Shown here: piece after piece, positions 28,283 through 39,719 of the stretch | Layout of the letters: each line of letters begins with the position of its first letter | Position numbering within the stretch: the stretch's first letter is position 1 | Source: an uncultured SAR116 cluster alpha proteobacterium | Lineage (GTDB): Bacteria > Pseudomonadota > Alphaproteobacteria > Puniceispirillales > Marisalimonadaceae | Reading direction: 5' to 3' | DNA: 57,586 nucleotides | Assembly (NCBI GenBank): GCA_902537945.1 | Contig: CACBDG010000015.1 | Coordinates: 1 to 57,586 of the forward strand | Notes under the pieces: generated by a model | Database searches by the model: none | The model's input: the letters and a program-made list of their open reading frames with translations, nothing else | Told to the model about the DNA's origin: nothing | Made by a program: the position numbers and the translations under genes

Positions 28283-28570
28283 ATGAAGTTTAGGCCACTT
28301 CACGACAGAGTTGTTGTTGAGCGTCTCGAAGCAGAGGAAAAAACAGCTAGTGGAATAATTATTCCAGATTCAGCTCAAGAAAAGCCAATGCAAGGTAAAA
28401 TTATTGCAGCGGGTTCTGGAGCACGCGACGAGACTGGAAAGATTCAACCTTTGGATGTCAAAGAAGGTGATGTAGTACTTTTCGGAAAATGGTCGGGTAC
28501 GGAAGTAAAGCTTGATGGTAAAGATCTTTTGATCATGAAAGAAAGCGATATCATGGGAATAATGGGTTAA
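28283..28570 (+). CDS. groES: Co-chaperonin GroES
   Basis: 95 residues. [35 protein letters not shown] contains the mobile loop; [34 protein letters not shown] and [12 protein letters not shown] complete the fold. It caps GroEL during ATP-driven folding. GGGAGAA precedes the ATG. groEL follows after 50 bases. Confidence 0.98.
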   Translation: MKFRPLHDRVVVERLEAEEKTASGIIIPDSAQEKPMQGKIIAAGSGARDETGKIQPLDVKEGDVVLFGKWSGTEVKLDGKDLLIMKESDIMGIMG

Positions 28571-28608
28571 TTATTCTCTTAACAAATAATAATTACTTTA
28601 TAATTTGA

Positions 28609-30297
<1,689 letters not shown>

Positions 30298-30320
30298 CTC
30301 TGTTCTATCTTATCATTTTA

Positions 30321-30358
30321 ACACCTCTAGCTTAGCCAAGTTGGAGGTGTTTTTTTTT
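30321..30358 (+). terminator. Rho-independent terminator of groESL
   Basis: A 13-bp stem (30321-30333 with 30338-30350, two G-U wobbles) and four-base loop AGCC are followed by an unbroken run of T through 30358. It is 24 bases past the groEL stop and is the clearest terminator in the window. Confidence 0.93.
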
Positions 30359-30434
30359 GACTAATAATTTGATTATTTGTTGCCTACTTTTATTAACTCA
30401 TATAGCAATTATAGTAATAATTTAAGGTTAAGTT

Positions 30435-32036
30435 ATGGAAAAATCAGAAATTAAAAAATTTGCAGAAAAATCCAATGCCTGGCCTTTTGTTGAAGCTAGA
30501 AATCTAAGGGATAGATTGGATAAGGTTGAGAATTCTGCCAATAAAAATAATAATATTCCAGTTTTATTTGAAACTGGGTATGGACCCTCAGGACTTCCAC
30601 ATATTGGAACGTTTGGTGAAGTTGCGAGGACTAACATTGTACGCAACGCATTTGAAGTCTTAACTGAAAGAAACACAAAGTTAATATGTTTTTCAGACGA
30701 CATGGATGGCTTTCGTAAAATTCCAGACAACGTCCCTAATAAAGAACTACTTCAAAAATTTATTGATCATCCCTTAACTAATGTTCCAGATCCTTTTGGA
30801 AAATTTGGTAGTTTTGGAGATCACAATAACTATAAATTACAGGAATTTTTAGACCATTTTAATTTTGAGTACGAATTTCTCTCAGCTACAGAGTGTTATA
30901 AAAGCGGAAAATTTGACGAGGCACTAAAAAAAATTTTATTAAATTACGAAAAAATAAAAAATATAATTTTGCCTACTTTAGGCGAAGATCGAAAAAAAAC
31001 TTATAGCCCATTTCTTCCAGTCTGCCCAAAATCTGGAAGAGTTTTACAAGTTGACATTACAACTATCGACACCAAAAACAATACTGTAAGTTTTGTTGAT
31101 GAGGATTCTAATGAAATAGTTACTGTCTCTATTCTTGGTGGTTCATGCAAGTTACAGTGGAAGTGTGATTGGGCAATGCGTTGGTATGCACTAGGTGTAG
31201 ATTATGAGATGTCAGGCAAAGACTTATCTGAAAGCGTAATTTTATCTAGCAAAATATTGAAAGCTCTTGGAGGTACACCTCCATCAGGTTTTTCATACGA
31301 ACTTTTTTTAGATAATAATGGTGAAAAGATTTCAAAATCCAAAGGTAATGGTTTATCAATAGAAGAGTGGTTGAGATATGGCTCATCTGAATCCTTAAGT
31401 CTGTTTATGTATACAAATCCCAAAAGAGCTAAGAGACTTTTTTTTGATGTTATACCAAAAACCACTGACGAGTATTTTTCACATTTGAGAAGATATACTG
31501 AGCAGGAAACTCTTCAAAAAATTGATAATCCAGTATGGCATTTACATAAAGGCTTACCAAAGCCTAATGATCTGCCAGTTACATATACTTTATTGCTAAA
31601 TTTAGTGTCTGTATGTTATGCAAGTGATCCAGATATAGTTTGGGGATATGTCAAAACCTACTCACCCAATTCAAAAAGAACTAAAGAATTAGATGATTTA
31701 ATTAACTTAGCTGTTAATTATTATAAAGAGAAAATAGAGCCTAAAAAGAAGTATAGGCTTCCAAATGAAAAAGAGAAAAAAGGCATCACTGAATTAATAA
31801 ATACTCTATCAACATTAAATAATGAAGCCTCATCTGATGATATTCAATCTATAGTTTTTGCAATTGGAAAAAAACTCGAATATGAAAACTTACGTGAATG
31901 GTTTAAAGGTTTGTATGAGACTGTTCTAGGACAATCTGAAGGACCTAGAATGGGAAGTTTCATAAAACTCTATGGTATTGCACCAACTATAAAATTATTA
32001 GAAAACGTGATTTTAGGTAACTTAGTTAAAGAATAG
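30435..32036 (+). CDS. lysK: Lysyl-tRNA synthetase, class I
   Basis: 533 residues. The class I signature GPSGLPHIGTFGEVART (HIGH-type) and KISKSKGNG (KMSKS-type) are clear, with CKLQWKCDWAMRWYALGVDYEMSGKDL in the catalytic domain and a helical anticodon-binding C-terminus. It charges tRNA-Lys; class I LysRS replaces the class II enzyme in archaea and many Alphaproteobacteria. It follows the groESL terminator, so it should have its own promoter. pyrD follows after 5 bases. Confidence 0.95.
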   Translation: MEKSEIKKFAEKSNAWPFVEARNLRDRLDKVENSANKNNNIPVLFETGYGPSGLPHIGTFGEVARTNIVRNAFEVLTERNTKLICFSDDMDGFRKIPDNVPNKELLQKFIDHPLTNVPDPFGKFGSFGDHNNYKLQEFLDHFNFEYEFLSATECYKSGKFDEALKKILLNYEKIKNIILPTLGEDRKKTYSPFLPVCPKSGRVLQVDITTIDTKNNTVSFVDEDSNEIVTVSILGGSCKLQWKCDWAMRWYALGVDYEMSGKDLSESVILSSKILKALGGTPPSGFSYELFLDNNGEKISKSKGNGLSIEEWLRYGSSESLSLFMYTNPKRAKRLFFDVIPKTTDEYFSHLRRYTEQETLQKIDNPVWHLHKGLPKPNDLPVTYTLLLNLVSVCYASDPDIVWGYVKTYSPNSKRTKELDDLINLAVNYYKEKIEPKKKYRLPNEKEKKGITELINTLSTLNNEASSDDIQSIVFAIGKKLEYENLREWFKGLYETVLGQSEGPRMGSFIKLYGIAPTIKLLENVILGNLVKE

Positions 32037-32041
32037 ATTAA

Positions 32042-33160
32042 ATGATTTGGAAATTTATTACCTTTTTTGTAAGAAAGCTTGATCCCGAAATTGCTCATAA
32101 ATTAACTATAAAATTTTTGAAACTTGGTTTTCATCCAAGATTAAATCAAAGTGTAGTTCCAATTAAAATTGGTAATTTGATTTTTAAAAATTTACTTGGT
32201 GTTGCTGCTGGTTTTGATAAAAATGCAGAAGTAATAAACAAAATTCATTTTTTGAATTTTGGTTTCACAGAAGTTGGCACTATTACACCTGTGCCTCAAT
32301 ATGGCAATCCAAAACCAAGAATCTTTAGGTTAGAAAAAGATAAAGCTATAATAAATAGAAATGGATTTAACAATCTTGGAATGTTAGAAGCAAAAAAAAG
32401 ATTAGAGGATTATAGAAAAAGTTACCCCGTTGGAAGTGATTTTCTTGTTGGAATAAATATTGGCCCTAACAAAAATAGTAAAGATAGGTTTAACGATTAT
32501 AAAGTTCTTGCTAAAAATTTATCAGTGTTTGCTGATTATATTTCCATAAATGTGTCTTCACCTAACACACCAAAATTAAGAGATTTTCAAAAAAAAGAAA
32601 ATTTAGAAAAAGTTATAAATTTTGTTAAAGACGGTATAGCTGCATCCAAAACTATAAAAAATAAATTGCCCATTTTTTTGAAAATTGCCCCAGATATAAA
32701 TAAGCAAACATTGAATTCAATTATTGAAATAGCCCATTCCCAAAAAATTTTTGGGTTGATCATCTCTAATACTACATTGGATAGAGACAAAAATTTAAAA
32801 TCAAAAAGATCTATTGAATCAGGAGGACTTTCAGGTAAGCCATTATTTAAAAAATCGACAGATATTTTGTCACAAGCGAATAAAATAATTAAAAATAACA
32901 ATTATAAATTATTTTTAATTGCAGCTGGTGGTGTATCAGATAGTAAGTCTGCATATGTTAAAATTTTGTGTGGAGCACATTTAGTTCAATTATATTCTTC
33001 TTTAACATTTGAAGGACCTTTAGTTGCAAATAAAATAATTGGTGGCATGTTGAAATTAATGAAAAGAGATAATATAGAAAATATTTTTGATATAGTAGGT
33101 ATTACTGATAATCCTATAGAAGCCATGAATATTGCAATTAATGGTTTTAAAAATCCATAA
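32042..33160 (+). CDS. pyrD: Dihydroorotate dehydrogenase (quinone), class 2
   Basis: 372 residues. An N-terminal membrane-associating helix region precedes the FMN barrel. LLGVAAGFDKNAEVI, FGFTEVGTITPVPQYGNPKPRIFRL, INRNGFNNLG, SINVSSPNTPKLRDFQ (class 2 catalytic Ser region), GLIISNTTLDR, SGGLSGKPLF and AAGGVSDSKSA are diagnostic. It oxidises dihydroorotate to orotate and reduces ubiquinone at the inner membrane in pyrimidine synthesis. Confidence 0.96.
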   Translation: MIWKFITFFVRKLDPEIAHKLTIKFLKLGFHPRLNQSVVPIKIGNLIFKNLLGVAAGFDKNAEVINKIHFLNFGFTEVGTITPVPQYGNPKPRIFRLEKDKAIINRNGFNNLGMLEAKKRLEDYRKSYPVGSDFLVGINIGPNKNSKDRFNDYKVLAKNLSVFADYISINVSSPNTPKLRDFQKKENLEKVINFVKDGIAASKTIKNKLPIFLKIAPDINKQTLNSIIEIAHSQKIFGLIISNTTLDRDKNLKSKRSIESGGLSGKPLFKKSTDILSQANKIIKNNNYKLFLIAAGGVSDSKSAYVKILCGAHLVQLYSSLTFEGPLVANKIIGGMLKLMKRDNIENIFDIVGITDNPIEAMNIAINGFKNP

Positions 33161-33185
33161 AGACCAGATTCTTTTACCATTTAAC

Positions 33186-33214
33186 TTGACCTTTTAGGTC
33201 CACTATCATATAAA
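33186..33214 (+). promoter_or_regulatory. Strong promoter of rpmB
   Basis: TTGACC (33186-33191) and TATAAA (33209-33214) are exactly 17 bases apart, one of the best sigma-70 matches in the window. Transcription would begin near 33221 and GAGG (33231-33234) precedes the rpmB ATG at 33240. A small palindrome, GACCT-TTT-AGGTC (33188-33200), overlaps the -35 element. Confidence 0.72.
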
Positions 33215-33239
33215 TCGCATTAACTATTTTGAGGTTATA

Positions 33240-33539
33240 ATGTCCAGAGCATGTGAAATTTCGGGTAAAAACGTTATGAGTGGCAATAATGTCAGTCATG
33301 CTAAAAATAAAACAAAAAGAAAATTTTTACCAAATCTTCAAAATGTTAAATTTTTTAGTAAATCGTTAGATAAATTTATTAGTATGAAGGTGTCTGTGAG
33401 AGCTTTAAAATCTGTTGAAAAAAATGGTGGTTTAGATGATTATTTATCTAAGACTAGTAACAGAGTTTTAGCACCAAAAGCTATTGAAATTAAGAAAACT
33501 ATTCAAAAAAATTTAAAAAAAGAAGTTAGTTCTTCTTAA
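33240..33539 (+). CDS. rpmB: 50S ribosomal protein L28
   Basis: 99 residues, the alphaproteobacterial length. SRACEISGKNVMSGNNVSHAKNKTKRKFLPNLQNV is the L28 signature, followed by the VSVRALKSVEKNGGLDDYL segment. It converges on cobT with 2 bases between stops. rpmB beside cobT-cobS is a conserved alphaproteobacterial order. Confidence 0.96.
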   Translation: MSRACEISGKNVMSGNNVSHAKNKTKRKFLPNLQNVKFFSKSLDKFISMKVSVRALKSVEKNGGLDDYLSKTSNRVLAPKAIEIKKTIQKNLKKEVSSS

Positions 33540-33541
33540 TT

Positions 33542-35365
33542 CTATTCTTCATTAAATAAGTCAGCCAACTGTTCAGTTACCGCCCCACCCAATTGCTCGG
33601 CGTCGGTGAGAGTTACTGCCTTATCATAGTAACGGGTAACATCGTGACCAATGCCAATTGCGACTAATTCTATAGGTGATTTATTTTCTATAAATGAGAT
33701 TACCTGTTTAAGATGAAGTTCCAAATAGTTACCATTATTAGAAGAAAGTGTGGTATCATCAACGGGCGCGCCATCACTTATGACCATAAGGATTTTTCTA
33801 TCTTCCACTCTACCTAACAATCGTTCATGTGCCCAGATTAATGCCTCACCATCTATGTTTTCTTTTAAAATTCCTTCTCTGAGCATTAATCCAAGTGAGT
33901 TTTTTGCTCTTCTCCATGGTACGTCTGCTGGCTTATAAATAATATGTCTTAAGTCATTTAATCTACCAGGGTAAGCTGGTTTACCTTCATTTATCCATTG
34001 TTCCCTGGATTGACCACCCTTCCATGCTTTTGTTGTAAAACCCAAGATTTCAACTTTGACTCCACATCTTTCAAGTGTTCTAGCCATAATGTCAGCACAA
34101 ATTGCAGCAATGGTGATAGGCCTTCCTCTCATTGACCCAGAATTATCTATAAGCAAAGTCACGATGGTATCTCTAAAATTCATATCTTTTTCTTGCTTAT
34201 ATGAGAGTGGAAATAATGGTTGAGTAATTACTCTAGCTAATTTTGATGCATCTAACATTCCTTCTTCAAGATCAAAGTTCCAAGATCTGTTCTGTTTAGC
34301 TTGTAATTTTCTTTGAAGTTTGTTAGCCAATCTAGCTATAGCACCTTGAAGACTTTCAAGTTGTTTATCAAGTGTTCCTCTAAGTCTGCTAAGTTCATCT
34401 TCTTCACATAAGTCAGTAGCATTGATGATTTCGTCGTATTTTGTAGAAAAGACTTGATAATTATAATTAATATTATTTTTACCTAAGTTATGTCCTGATA
34501 AAGGATTAGGAACAATTTCACCCTCACTCTCTTCATCTTCATTATCAGCGTCAGCATCTTGAGTTTCACCCTGTATTTCTTGATCATTTTCTTGGGTATC
34601 GCTACTACTGTCTAATCCAGCATCTTCATCATTGTCACTCTCACTTTCGGCAGATGATTCGTTTTCTTCATTCTCATCAGGGTTGTTTTCTTCAGTGTCT
34701 TCGTTTTCACCATCATTATTAGGATCTCTTTCTCCAATATCTGCATGCAAAACAGATAACATTTCTTTTGTGTACTTAGCGAAAATTTCTTGATTATTTT
34801 TATTTTCTGCAAGTTGGTTTAGAAGATTACCAATCTTGTTATTAATCCAAGGTCGCCATTTCTCTAGAGAAACAGATGTGTTTGGAGGAGAGTTAGATCC
34901 AGTAATCTTTTCTCTTATTACTAAGTGTAAAGCATTAACTAAAGCTTCCTTATCTTCTCCACCTGGTACAGGTAAAATTGTTTCTTTAAATTTTTCAACA
35001 ACTAGGTTTTGTAAATTTTTCTTTATACCTACAAGATTCTTAGACCCAACTGCTTCAATTCTAGATTCTTCTGCTAATTGAAAAATTTGTGATGATAAAT
35101 CTGAAGATGGTATATATTTATTATGCAAAATAGGATCATGGTACTTAATCTTGAGAGCAATTTTATCCGCTTCTCCTCTTACTTTGTATAATTCTGAATT
35201 ATCCAATTCTTTTGATATGATTGGTAATCTAACCTCTTTAGATGATAAATAGCTTGTAGATCCAGAAAATTTTATTTCCCTTTCTTCAATCATATTTCCA
35301 GAAATTGCTTTTAAAGTTGAGGCAGTGGCATTTTGGAATTGGGTATTTTCTGAATTCTTACTCAT
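33542..35365 (-). CDS. cobT: CobT-like cobaltochelatase subunit (VWA domain)
   Basis: 607 residues. Residues 1-215 form the helical CobT N-terminal domain; about 215-290 is a highly acidic low-complexity region rich in D, E, N and S; the C-terminal third is a von Willebrand A domain with the MIDAS motif [14 protein letters not shown] and later [10 protein letters not shown]. With CobS it forms an AAA+/VWA chaperone-like pair that, with CobN, inserts cobalt into hydrogenobyrinate diamide in aerobic B12 synthesis. No cobN or other B12-synthesis gene is in the window, so a different client is possible. It is 8 bases downstream of cobS. Confidence 0.92.
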   Translation of the reverse strand: MSKNSENTQFQNATASTLKAISGNMIEEREIKFSGSTSYLSSKEVRLPIISKELDNSELYKVRGEADKIALKIKYHDPILHNKYIPSSDLSSQIFQLAEESRIEAVGSKNLVGIKKNLQNLVVEKFKETILPVPGGEDKEALVNALHLVIREKITGSNSPPNTSVSLEKWRPWINNKIGNLLNQLAENKNNQEIFAKYTKEMLSVLHADIGERDPNNDGENEDTEENNPDENEENESSAESESDNDEDAGLDSSSDTQENDQEIQGETQDADADNEDEESEGEIVPNPLSGHNLGKNNINYNYQVFSTKYDEIINATDLCEEDELSRLRGTLDKQLESLQGAIARLANKLQRKLQAKQNRSWNFDLEEGMLDASKLARVITQPLFPLSYKQEKDMNFRDTIVTLLIDNSGSMRGRPITIAAICADIMARTLERCGVKVEILGFTTKAWKGGQSREQWINEGKPAYPGRLNDLRHIIYKPADVPWRRAKNSLGLMLREGILKENIDGEALIWAHERLLGRVEDRKILMVISDGAPVDDTTLSSNNGNYLELHLKQVISFIENKSPIELVAIGIGHDVTRYYDKAVTLTDAEQLGGAVTEQLADLFNEE

Positions 35366-35373
35366 TTTAAATT

Positions 35374-36384
35374 TTAAGCATCAATACTTTTTTCAGTTAT
35401 GATTAACTCTCTTCCAAAACATCTTTGATAATATTCTGACAAAATTGGCCTTTCCATTTCATCACATTTATTAAAAAAAGTTAGCTTAAAGGCCAAATCA
35501 ATATCTTCAATTATATTTGTATTTTCTGCCCATGTGATAACAGTTCTAGGGGACATGACTGTAGAAAGGTCGCCATTAATAAACCCATTTCTTGTTAAAT
35601 TAGCAATATTCACCATAGATTTAATTGTCTCTTTACCATCTTTATTTTTAAAATTAGGAACTTTTGACAAAATAATCTCTTCTTCTGCTTCAATTGGTAA
35701 ATAATTCAAAGTTGAAACTATTGACCATCTATCCATTTGACCTTGGTTAATCTGTTGCGTTCCATGATAAAGTCCCGTAGTATCACCTAAACCTACGGTA
35801 TTTGCAGTAGCAAATAATCTAAAATTTTGATGTGGGTTTATAACCCTATTGTTATCAAGTAAAGTAAGCTTTCCTGAAACCTCTAAAACTCTTTGAATTA
35901 CAAACATTACATCTGCTCTTCCAGCGTCATATTCGTCAAATACAATTGCAACAGGATTCTGGAGAGCCCAGGGAAGAACACCTTCTCTAAATTGTGTTAC
36001 CTGTTTACCATCCTCCAAAACAATGGCATCTTTGCCAACTAGATCTAAACGACTTATATGACTGTCTAAATTCACTCGTACACAAGGCCAATTTAATCTT
36101 GCGGCAACCTGTTCAATGTGTGTTGATTTGCCAGTACCATGATAACCTTGAATCATAACTCTTCTATTATAGCAAAATCCAGCAAGAATTGCTTTTGTAG
36201 TCGTTTCATCAAATAAATAAGACTCATCAATTTCAGGTACAAATTTAGTCTTTTCATTAAATCCAGTAATTTTCATGTTTGTTTTAAAACCAAAGACTTT
36301 TTCACAATCAATTACTAAAGTTTGTGAAACAGGAAAAGTCTCAGAGTTAAAGTCCATGTTGTTAGTTAAACTAACCTCGTTCAT
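35374..36384 (-). CDS. cobS: CobS-like AAA+ ATPase (MoxR type)
   Basis: 336 residues. Walker A is [18 protein letters not shown], Walker [12 protein letters not shown], sensor-type [24 protein letters not shown], and [14 protein letters not shown]; these match CobS closely. It is the ATPase partner of CobT. GGAGACTAAATT precedes the ATG. A J-domain protein gene lies just upstream on the same strand, fitting a chaperone-like remodelling function. Confidence 0.94.
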   Translation of the reverse strand: MNEVSLTNNMDFNSETFPVSQTLVIDCEKVFGFKTNMKITGFNEKTKFVPEIDESYLFDETTTKAILAGFCYNRRVMIQGYHGTGKSTHIEQVAARLNWPCVRVNLDSHISRLDLVGKDAIVLEDGKQVTQFREGVLPWALQNPVAIVFDEYDAGRADVMFVIQRVLEVSGKLTLLDNNRVINPHQNFRLFATANTVGLGDTTGLYHGTQQINQGQMDRWSIVSTLNYLPIEAEEEIILSKVPNFKNKDGKETIKSMVNIANLTRNGFINGDLSTVMSPRTVITWAENTNIIEDIDLAFKLTFFNKCDEMERPILSEYYQRCFGRELIITEKSIDA

Positions 36385-36409
36385 AATTTAGTCTCCAAAA
36401 ATATTTTTA

Positions 36410-36946
36410 TTATTTTTTTGTTGGCTTTGTTAATAACTCTAAAATTATTTTGTAGGCGTTTGTTATATTAATGAATTTATCCTCATTATCTTTTGATTTG
36501 TTTTCATTTTGTACATCTGGGTGCCATTTTTTTGCTAAAGATTTGTATTTGGTTTTAACTTCATTAATATTAGTATCAGTACCTAAACCTAATGTTTTAA
36601 AAGCATTTTCCAACTTTTTGTCCATTACTATTTTGTTATTAGAATTTTTGTGATTTTCAAATGCTTGGAAAGCTTTTTCAAAATCATGATTTAAACTTTT
36701 TGTTCCAAATTTCCAACTTGGTCTATTCCAGGTAACTGATTTACGAATTTCAATCTCTAATTCATGTTCATTTAATCCTTCAAAATAATTCCAAGATTTA
36801 TTAAAATCTCTAATACAATTTATACAAAAATATAAATATTCCCTAAGTTTGTCTCTTGACTTAGGTGCTGGATATACACCTAATTCTAAACACTCTGGAT
36901 TTGAACAAAGTCTTTCTGTATTTTTTTTTTGTTTAGTATGTAACAT
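36410..36946 (-). CDS. J-domain protein with N-terminal cysteine motif
   Basis: 178 residues from ATG 36946; an in-frame TTG at 36997 would add 17 residues and neither start has a clear Shine-Dalgarno site. The N-terminal half has CSNPEC and, after APKSRDKLREYLYF, CINC, a C-x4-C...C-x2-C pattern that could bind zinc. The C-terminal 65 residues are a J domain with the HPD motif in LAKKWHPDV, which stimulates DnaK-type ATPases. Its place beside cobST is conserved in Alphaproteobacteria and suggests a joint role in protein remodelling; the client is unknown. Confidence 0.87.
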   Translation of the reverse strand: MLHTKQKKNTERLCSNPECLELGVYPAPKSRDKLREYLYFCINCIRDFNKSWNYFEGLNEHELEIEIRKSVTWNRPSWKFGTKSLNHDFEKAFQAFENHKNSNNKIVMDKKLENAFKTLGLGTDTNINEVKTKYKSLAKKWHPDVQNENKSKDNEDKFINITNAYKIILELLTKPTKK

Positions 36947-37045
36947 TCTATTTTTATTTTTTATTTTAATTATAGAATTATGTAGTAATCCATGCAAGGT
37001 TGGATTTGTGTTTTTAAAAATTTTTTTATCAATAAGGAATTAATT

Positions 37046-37324
37046 GTGAAAAGAAAATTGAGAATTGAAAAAATAATTTTAGAAAATTATGAACCATATT
37101 TTTATTCTGTTTTAGATATTTCAGAACAACATAGAGGTCATCAGAACTTTAAGGAGAATGTTGAAAGTCATTTTGAAATTATAATAGTTTCAGAAAAATT
37201 TAAAAATATTGCAAGGATAGATAGACATAGAATGGTAAATCGAAGTTTAAAAGAAGAATTTTTTTCAGATCTTCATTCAATTATTATAAAAACATTCACA
37301 ATCAAAGAATATAAAAATATTTAG
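37046..37324 (+). CDS. bolA: BolA-family protein
   Basis: 92 residues from GTG 37046, chosen because AAGGAA lies 7-8 bases upstream; an in-frame ATG at 36992 is 18 codons earlier and adds sequence foreign to the family. LDISEQHRGHQNFKENVESHFEIIIVSEKF and DRHRMVNRSLKEEF are the BolA signature with the conserved helix-turn-helix-like class II KH fold and His. BolA proteins work with monothiol glutaredoxins in Fe-S cluster and iron handling. Divergent from the J-domain gene; overlaps the CorC-like gene by 4 bases. Confidence 0.9.
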   Translation: MKRKLRIEKIILENYEPYFYSVLDISEQHRGHQNFKENVESHFEIIIVSEKFKNIARIDRHRMVNRSLKEEFFSDLHSIIIKTFTIKEYKNI

Positions 37325-38586
37325 TTATCGTTTTTCATACCTAATTCATTCCACAAACGTAGTTGAGAAATAAAATTAGATTTTTTTTGAAGAATTCTGA
37401 ATCTTATATCAAAAAATCTAAATTCTTGTCCAGGTTCTGGAATGGTTTTAGATTCATGCAATATTAAACCAGCTATAGTATTAGCATTTTGATCTGGAAG
37501 AGACCAACCAAGGGAACGGTTAAGATCTCTAATTGTTACAGATCCATCTATAATAAAAGAACCATCTGGTTGAGGTTTTACCCCTTTTACTTTTAAATCA
37601 GTTTCATCATCAATTTCCCCTACAATCTCTTCTAAGATATCTTCAAGTGTTACTATTCCTCTAAAATCACCATATTCATCAACAACAACTGCAAAATGTT
37701 CTCTTCTTGTTTTAAAAATTTCGAGTTGGTCAAATAACAATGTAGTTTCAGGAGCAAAGTATGGTTGTATCATTAATTCAGATAGATTAATTGTGTTGAT
37801 ATTCTTAAAATTCCTTCTTCTTAAATTTCTAAATAATTCTTTTGCATGTAAAATTCCAATAATATTATCGGGGTTTCCAGAATAAATTGGTATTCTTGTA
37901 AATGGACTTTCTCCAACAACTTTGAAAATTAATTCTGGGTCTTCCTCAGCATCTATCATTGTGACCGCTCCCCTATGTGTCATAACAGCTTCAATCGTCA
38001 CATCATCCATGTCCAACATGCTAGACATCATTTTACCACGTTCTTTTCCGCGACTTTCATTTCCTGCATGAAGTCTAATCATACCTCTAAGTTCTTCAGT
38101 TTTTGCTTCTTCGTCTTCAATAACTGGTCCAGAAACAATTTTTGCAAATTTCTCTGTAATCAAAGTTGCAGGAGTTAAAATAAATATAAAAAAATTGATT
38201 ATTGGAGCAACCGCTAAAGCAACTTGGTCAGCATGACTAAAAGCATATGTTTTTGGGATAACTTCTGCAAAAATTACTAGAAAAATAGTTAATAATATTG
38301 TCACAAATATAAGGTCAAATTCTCCAAAATAGATTATAGCAAAACTTGTTGCGTACACTGAGGCTACAATATTTACCAAATTATTACCTATTAAAATGGT
38401 ACTAATCATTTTTTCTTTTTTTGCTAATATTTTTTCTATGGTAATAGCCCTTTTGTTTCCTTGGAGTGCTAACTCATGTATCCTTGCTTCTGAAACAGCA
38501 GTCAAGGCGGTTTCAGAGCTTGAAAAAAAACCTGATAAAATAATTAGTAAGATAATGTTGCTTAAAAATATAAGTAAGTCTTGCAT
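37321..38586 (-). CDS. HlyC/CorC-family (CNNM plus CBS) membrane protein
   Basis: 421 residues. An N-terminal CNNM/DUF21 domain with 3-4 membrane helices includes FFSSSETALTAVSEARIHELA. Two CBS domains follow (about 205-330, MTHRGAVTMIDAEEDPE and FAVVVDEYGDFRGIVTLEDILEEIVGEI), then the CorC_HlyC domain from about residue 340 (IDGSVTIRDLNRSLGWSLPD). Family members are involved in magnesium or cobalt ion export and resistance; specific ion unknown. Its start shares one base with the aroB stop region, indicating translational coupling. Confidence 0.9.
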   Translation of the reverse strand: MQDLLIFLSNIILLIILSGFFSSSETALTAVSEARIHELALQGNKRAITIEKILAKKEKMISTILIGNNLVNIVASVYATSFAIIYFGEFDLIFVTILLTIFLVIFAEVIPKTYAFSHADQVALAVAPIINFFIFILTPATLITEKFAKIVSGPVIEDEEAKTEELRGMIRLHAGNESRGKERGKMMSSMLDMDDVTIEAVMTHRGAVTMIDAEEDPELIFKVVGESPFTRIPIYSGNPDNIIGILHAKELFRNLRRRNFKNINTINLSELMIQPYFAPETTLLFDQLEIFKTRREHFAVVVDEYGDFRGIVTLEDILEEIVGEIDDETDLKVKGVKPQPDGSFIIDGSVTIRDLNRSLGWSLPDQNANTIAGLILHESKTIPEPGQEFRFFDIRFRILQKKSNFISQLRLWNELGMKNDN

Positions 38587-39719
38587 TATATTTCTTCATT
38601 TAAGAATTTAGTTAAAATATCAATATCCATATCATTTTTAATAAAAGACTCTCCAATCTTTTTGTTTAGGATAAATGTTAATTGATTATTTCTATTTTTT
38701 TTGTCATATTTAAACTTCTCCAAAATTTTAGATGCAGTTATCGAAAAATTTTTAATATGTTTAAATGAGGTAGGTAATTTCAATTTTTCAAAAAAATTAA
38801 TTACTCGTTCTGTTTCAGATTGGTCGCAAAATCCCATTTTAAGAGATAATTTAAATGCTAAGCAAATACCTATTGAAACAGCTTCGCCATGAATAATTGT
38901 TCCATCATATTTACCAAATGACTCAATGGCATGACCAAAAGTATGTCCAAGATTTAAAATAGCTCTTTGTCCATTTTCTTTTTCATCATTTTTAATAATT
39001 TCAGATTTAATCTCACATGACTTACTTATTATTTTTTTTAATTTTAATTGATTATAATTTAAAATTTCCTTGTAATTTTCTTCTAAATAATCAAAAAAAC
39101 TTTTGTCTTTAATTAAGCCATATTTAATTACTTCAACCAAACCTGCCAGAAACTCTCTTTTAGGAAGTGAATCCATAATATCTATATCAGCTATTACAGC
39201 AATTGGCTGATGAAAAGAACCAATAAGATTTTTGCCTTTTCTAGAATTAATACCAGTTTTCCCTCCTACCGAGCTATCTACTTGGGATAAAAGAGTTGTA
39301 GGTATTTGAATATAATTTATCCCCCTTAATAGCACTGAAGACGCAAATCCTGCTATGTCTCCGATTACGCCTCCACCAAAAGCAATGATTAGACTATCTC
39401 TGTCTATTTCATATGATAAAGATTTTTCTAGAACACGATTTAATTCGAAAATATTCTTGGTTTTGTCACCCCCTGAAATACTTATTAGTTTGACATTCAT
39501 TGTTGATTTTTTTATGGCTTCCACAAAGTTAATAAAATTTTTGTTCCCACCTTTTTCTAAAGAAAAAAATGTATCATGAATTAAAATAACTTTTTTGTTC
39601 TTTAGAAACTTCCCTAGAATTTTATCACAATTAGATAATATACCAGTCCCAATAAATATTTGATAAGATGAATTTTCGAAATTATTATTGAACGAAACAT
39701 TAATAATTTTTGATTTCAT
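38586..39719 (-). CDS. aroB: 3-dehydroquinate synthase
   Basis: 377 residues. ISGGDKTKNIFELNRVLE, FGGGVIGDIAGFASSVLLRGINYIQIPTTLLSQVDSSVGGKTGIN, and the zinc-binding GHTFGHAIE plus HGEAVSIG are canonical. It converts DAHP to 3-dehydroquinate, the second step of the shikimate pathway. The gene overlaps aroK by 4 bases (aroK upstream), the usual alphaproteobacterial aroKB pair. Confidence 0.97.
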   Translation of the reverse strand: MKSKIINVSFNNNFENSSYQIFIGTGILSNCDKILGKFLKNKKVILIHDTFFSLEKGGNKNFINFVEAIKKSTMNVKLISISGGDKTKNIFELNRVLEKSLSYEIDRDSLIIAFGGGVIGDIAGFASSVLLRGINYIQIPTTLLSQVDSSVGGKTGINSRKGKNLIGSFHQPIAVIADIDIMDSLPKREFLAGLVEVIKYGLIKDKSFFDYLEENYKEILNYNQLKLKKIISKSCEIKSEIIKNDEKENGQRAILNLGHTFGHAIESFGKYDGTIIHGEAVSIGICLAFKLSLKMGFCDQSETERVINFFEKLKLPTSFKHIKNFSITASKILEKFKYDKKNRNNQLTFILNKKIGESFIKNDMDIDILTKFLNEEI

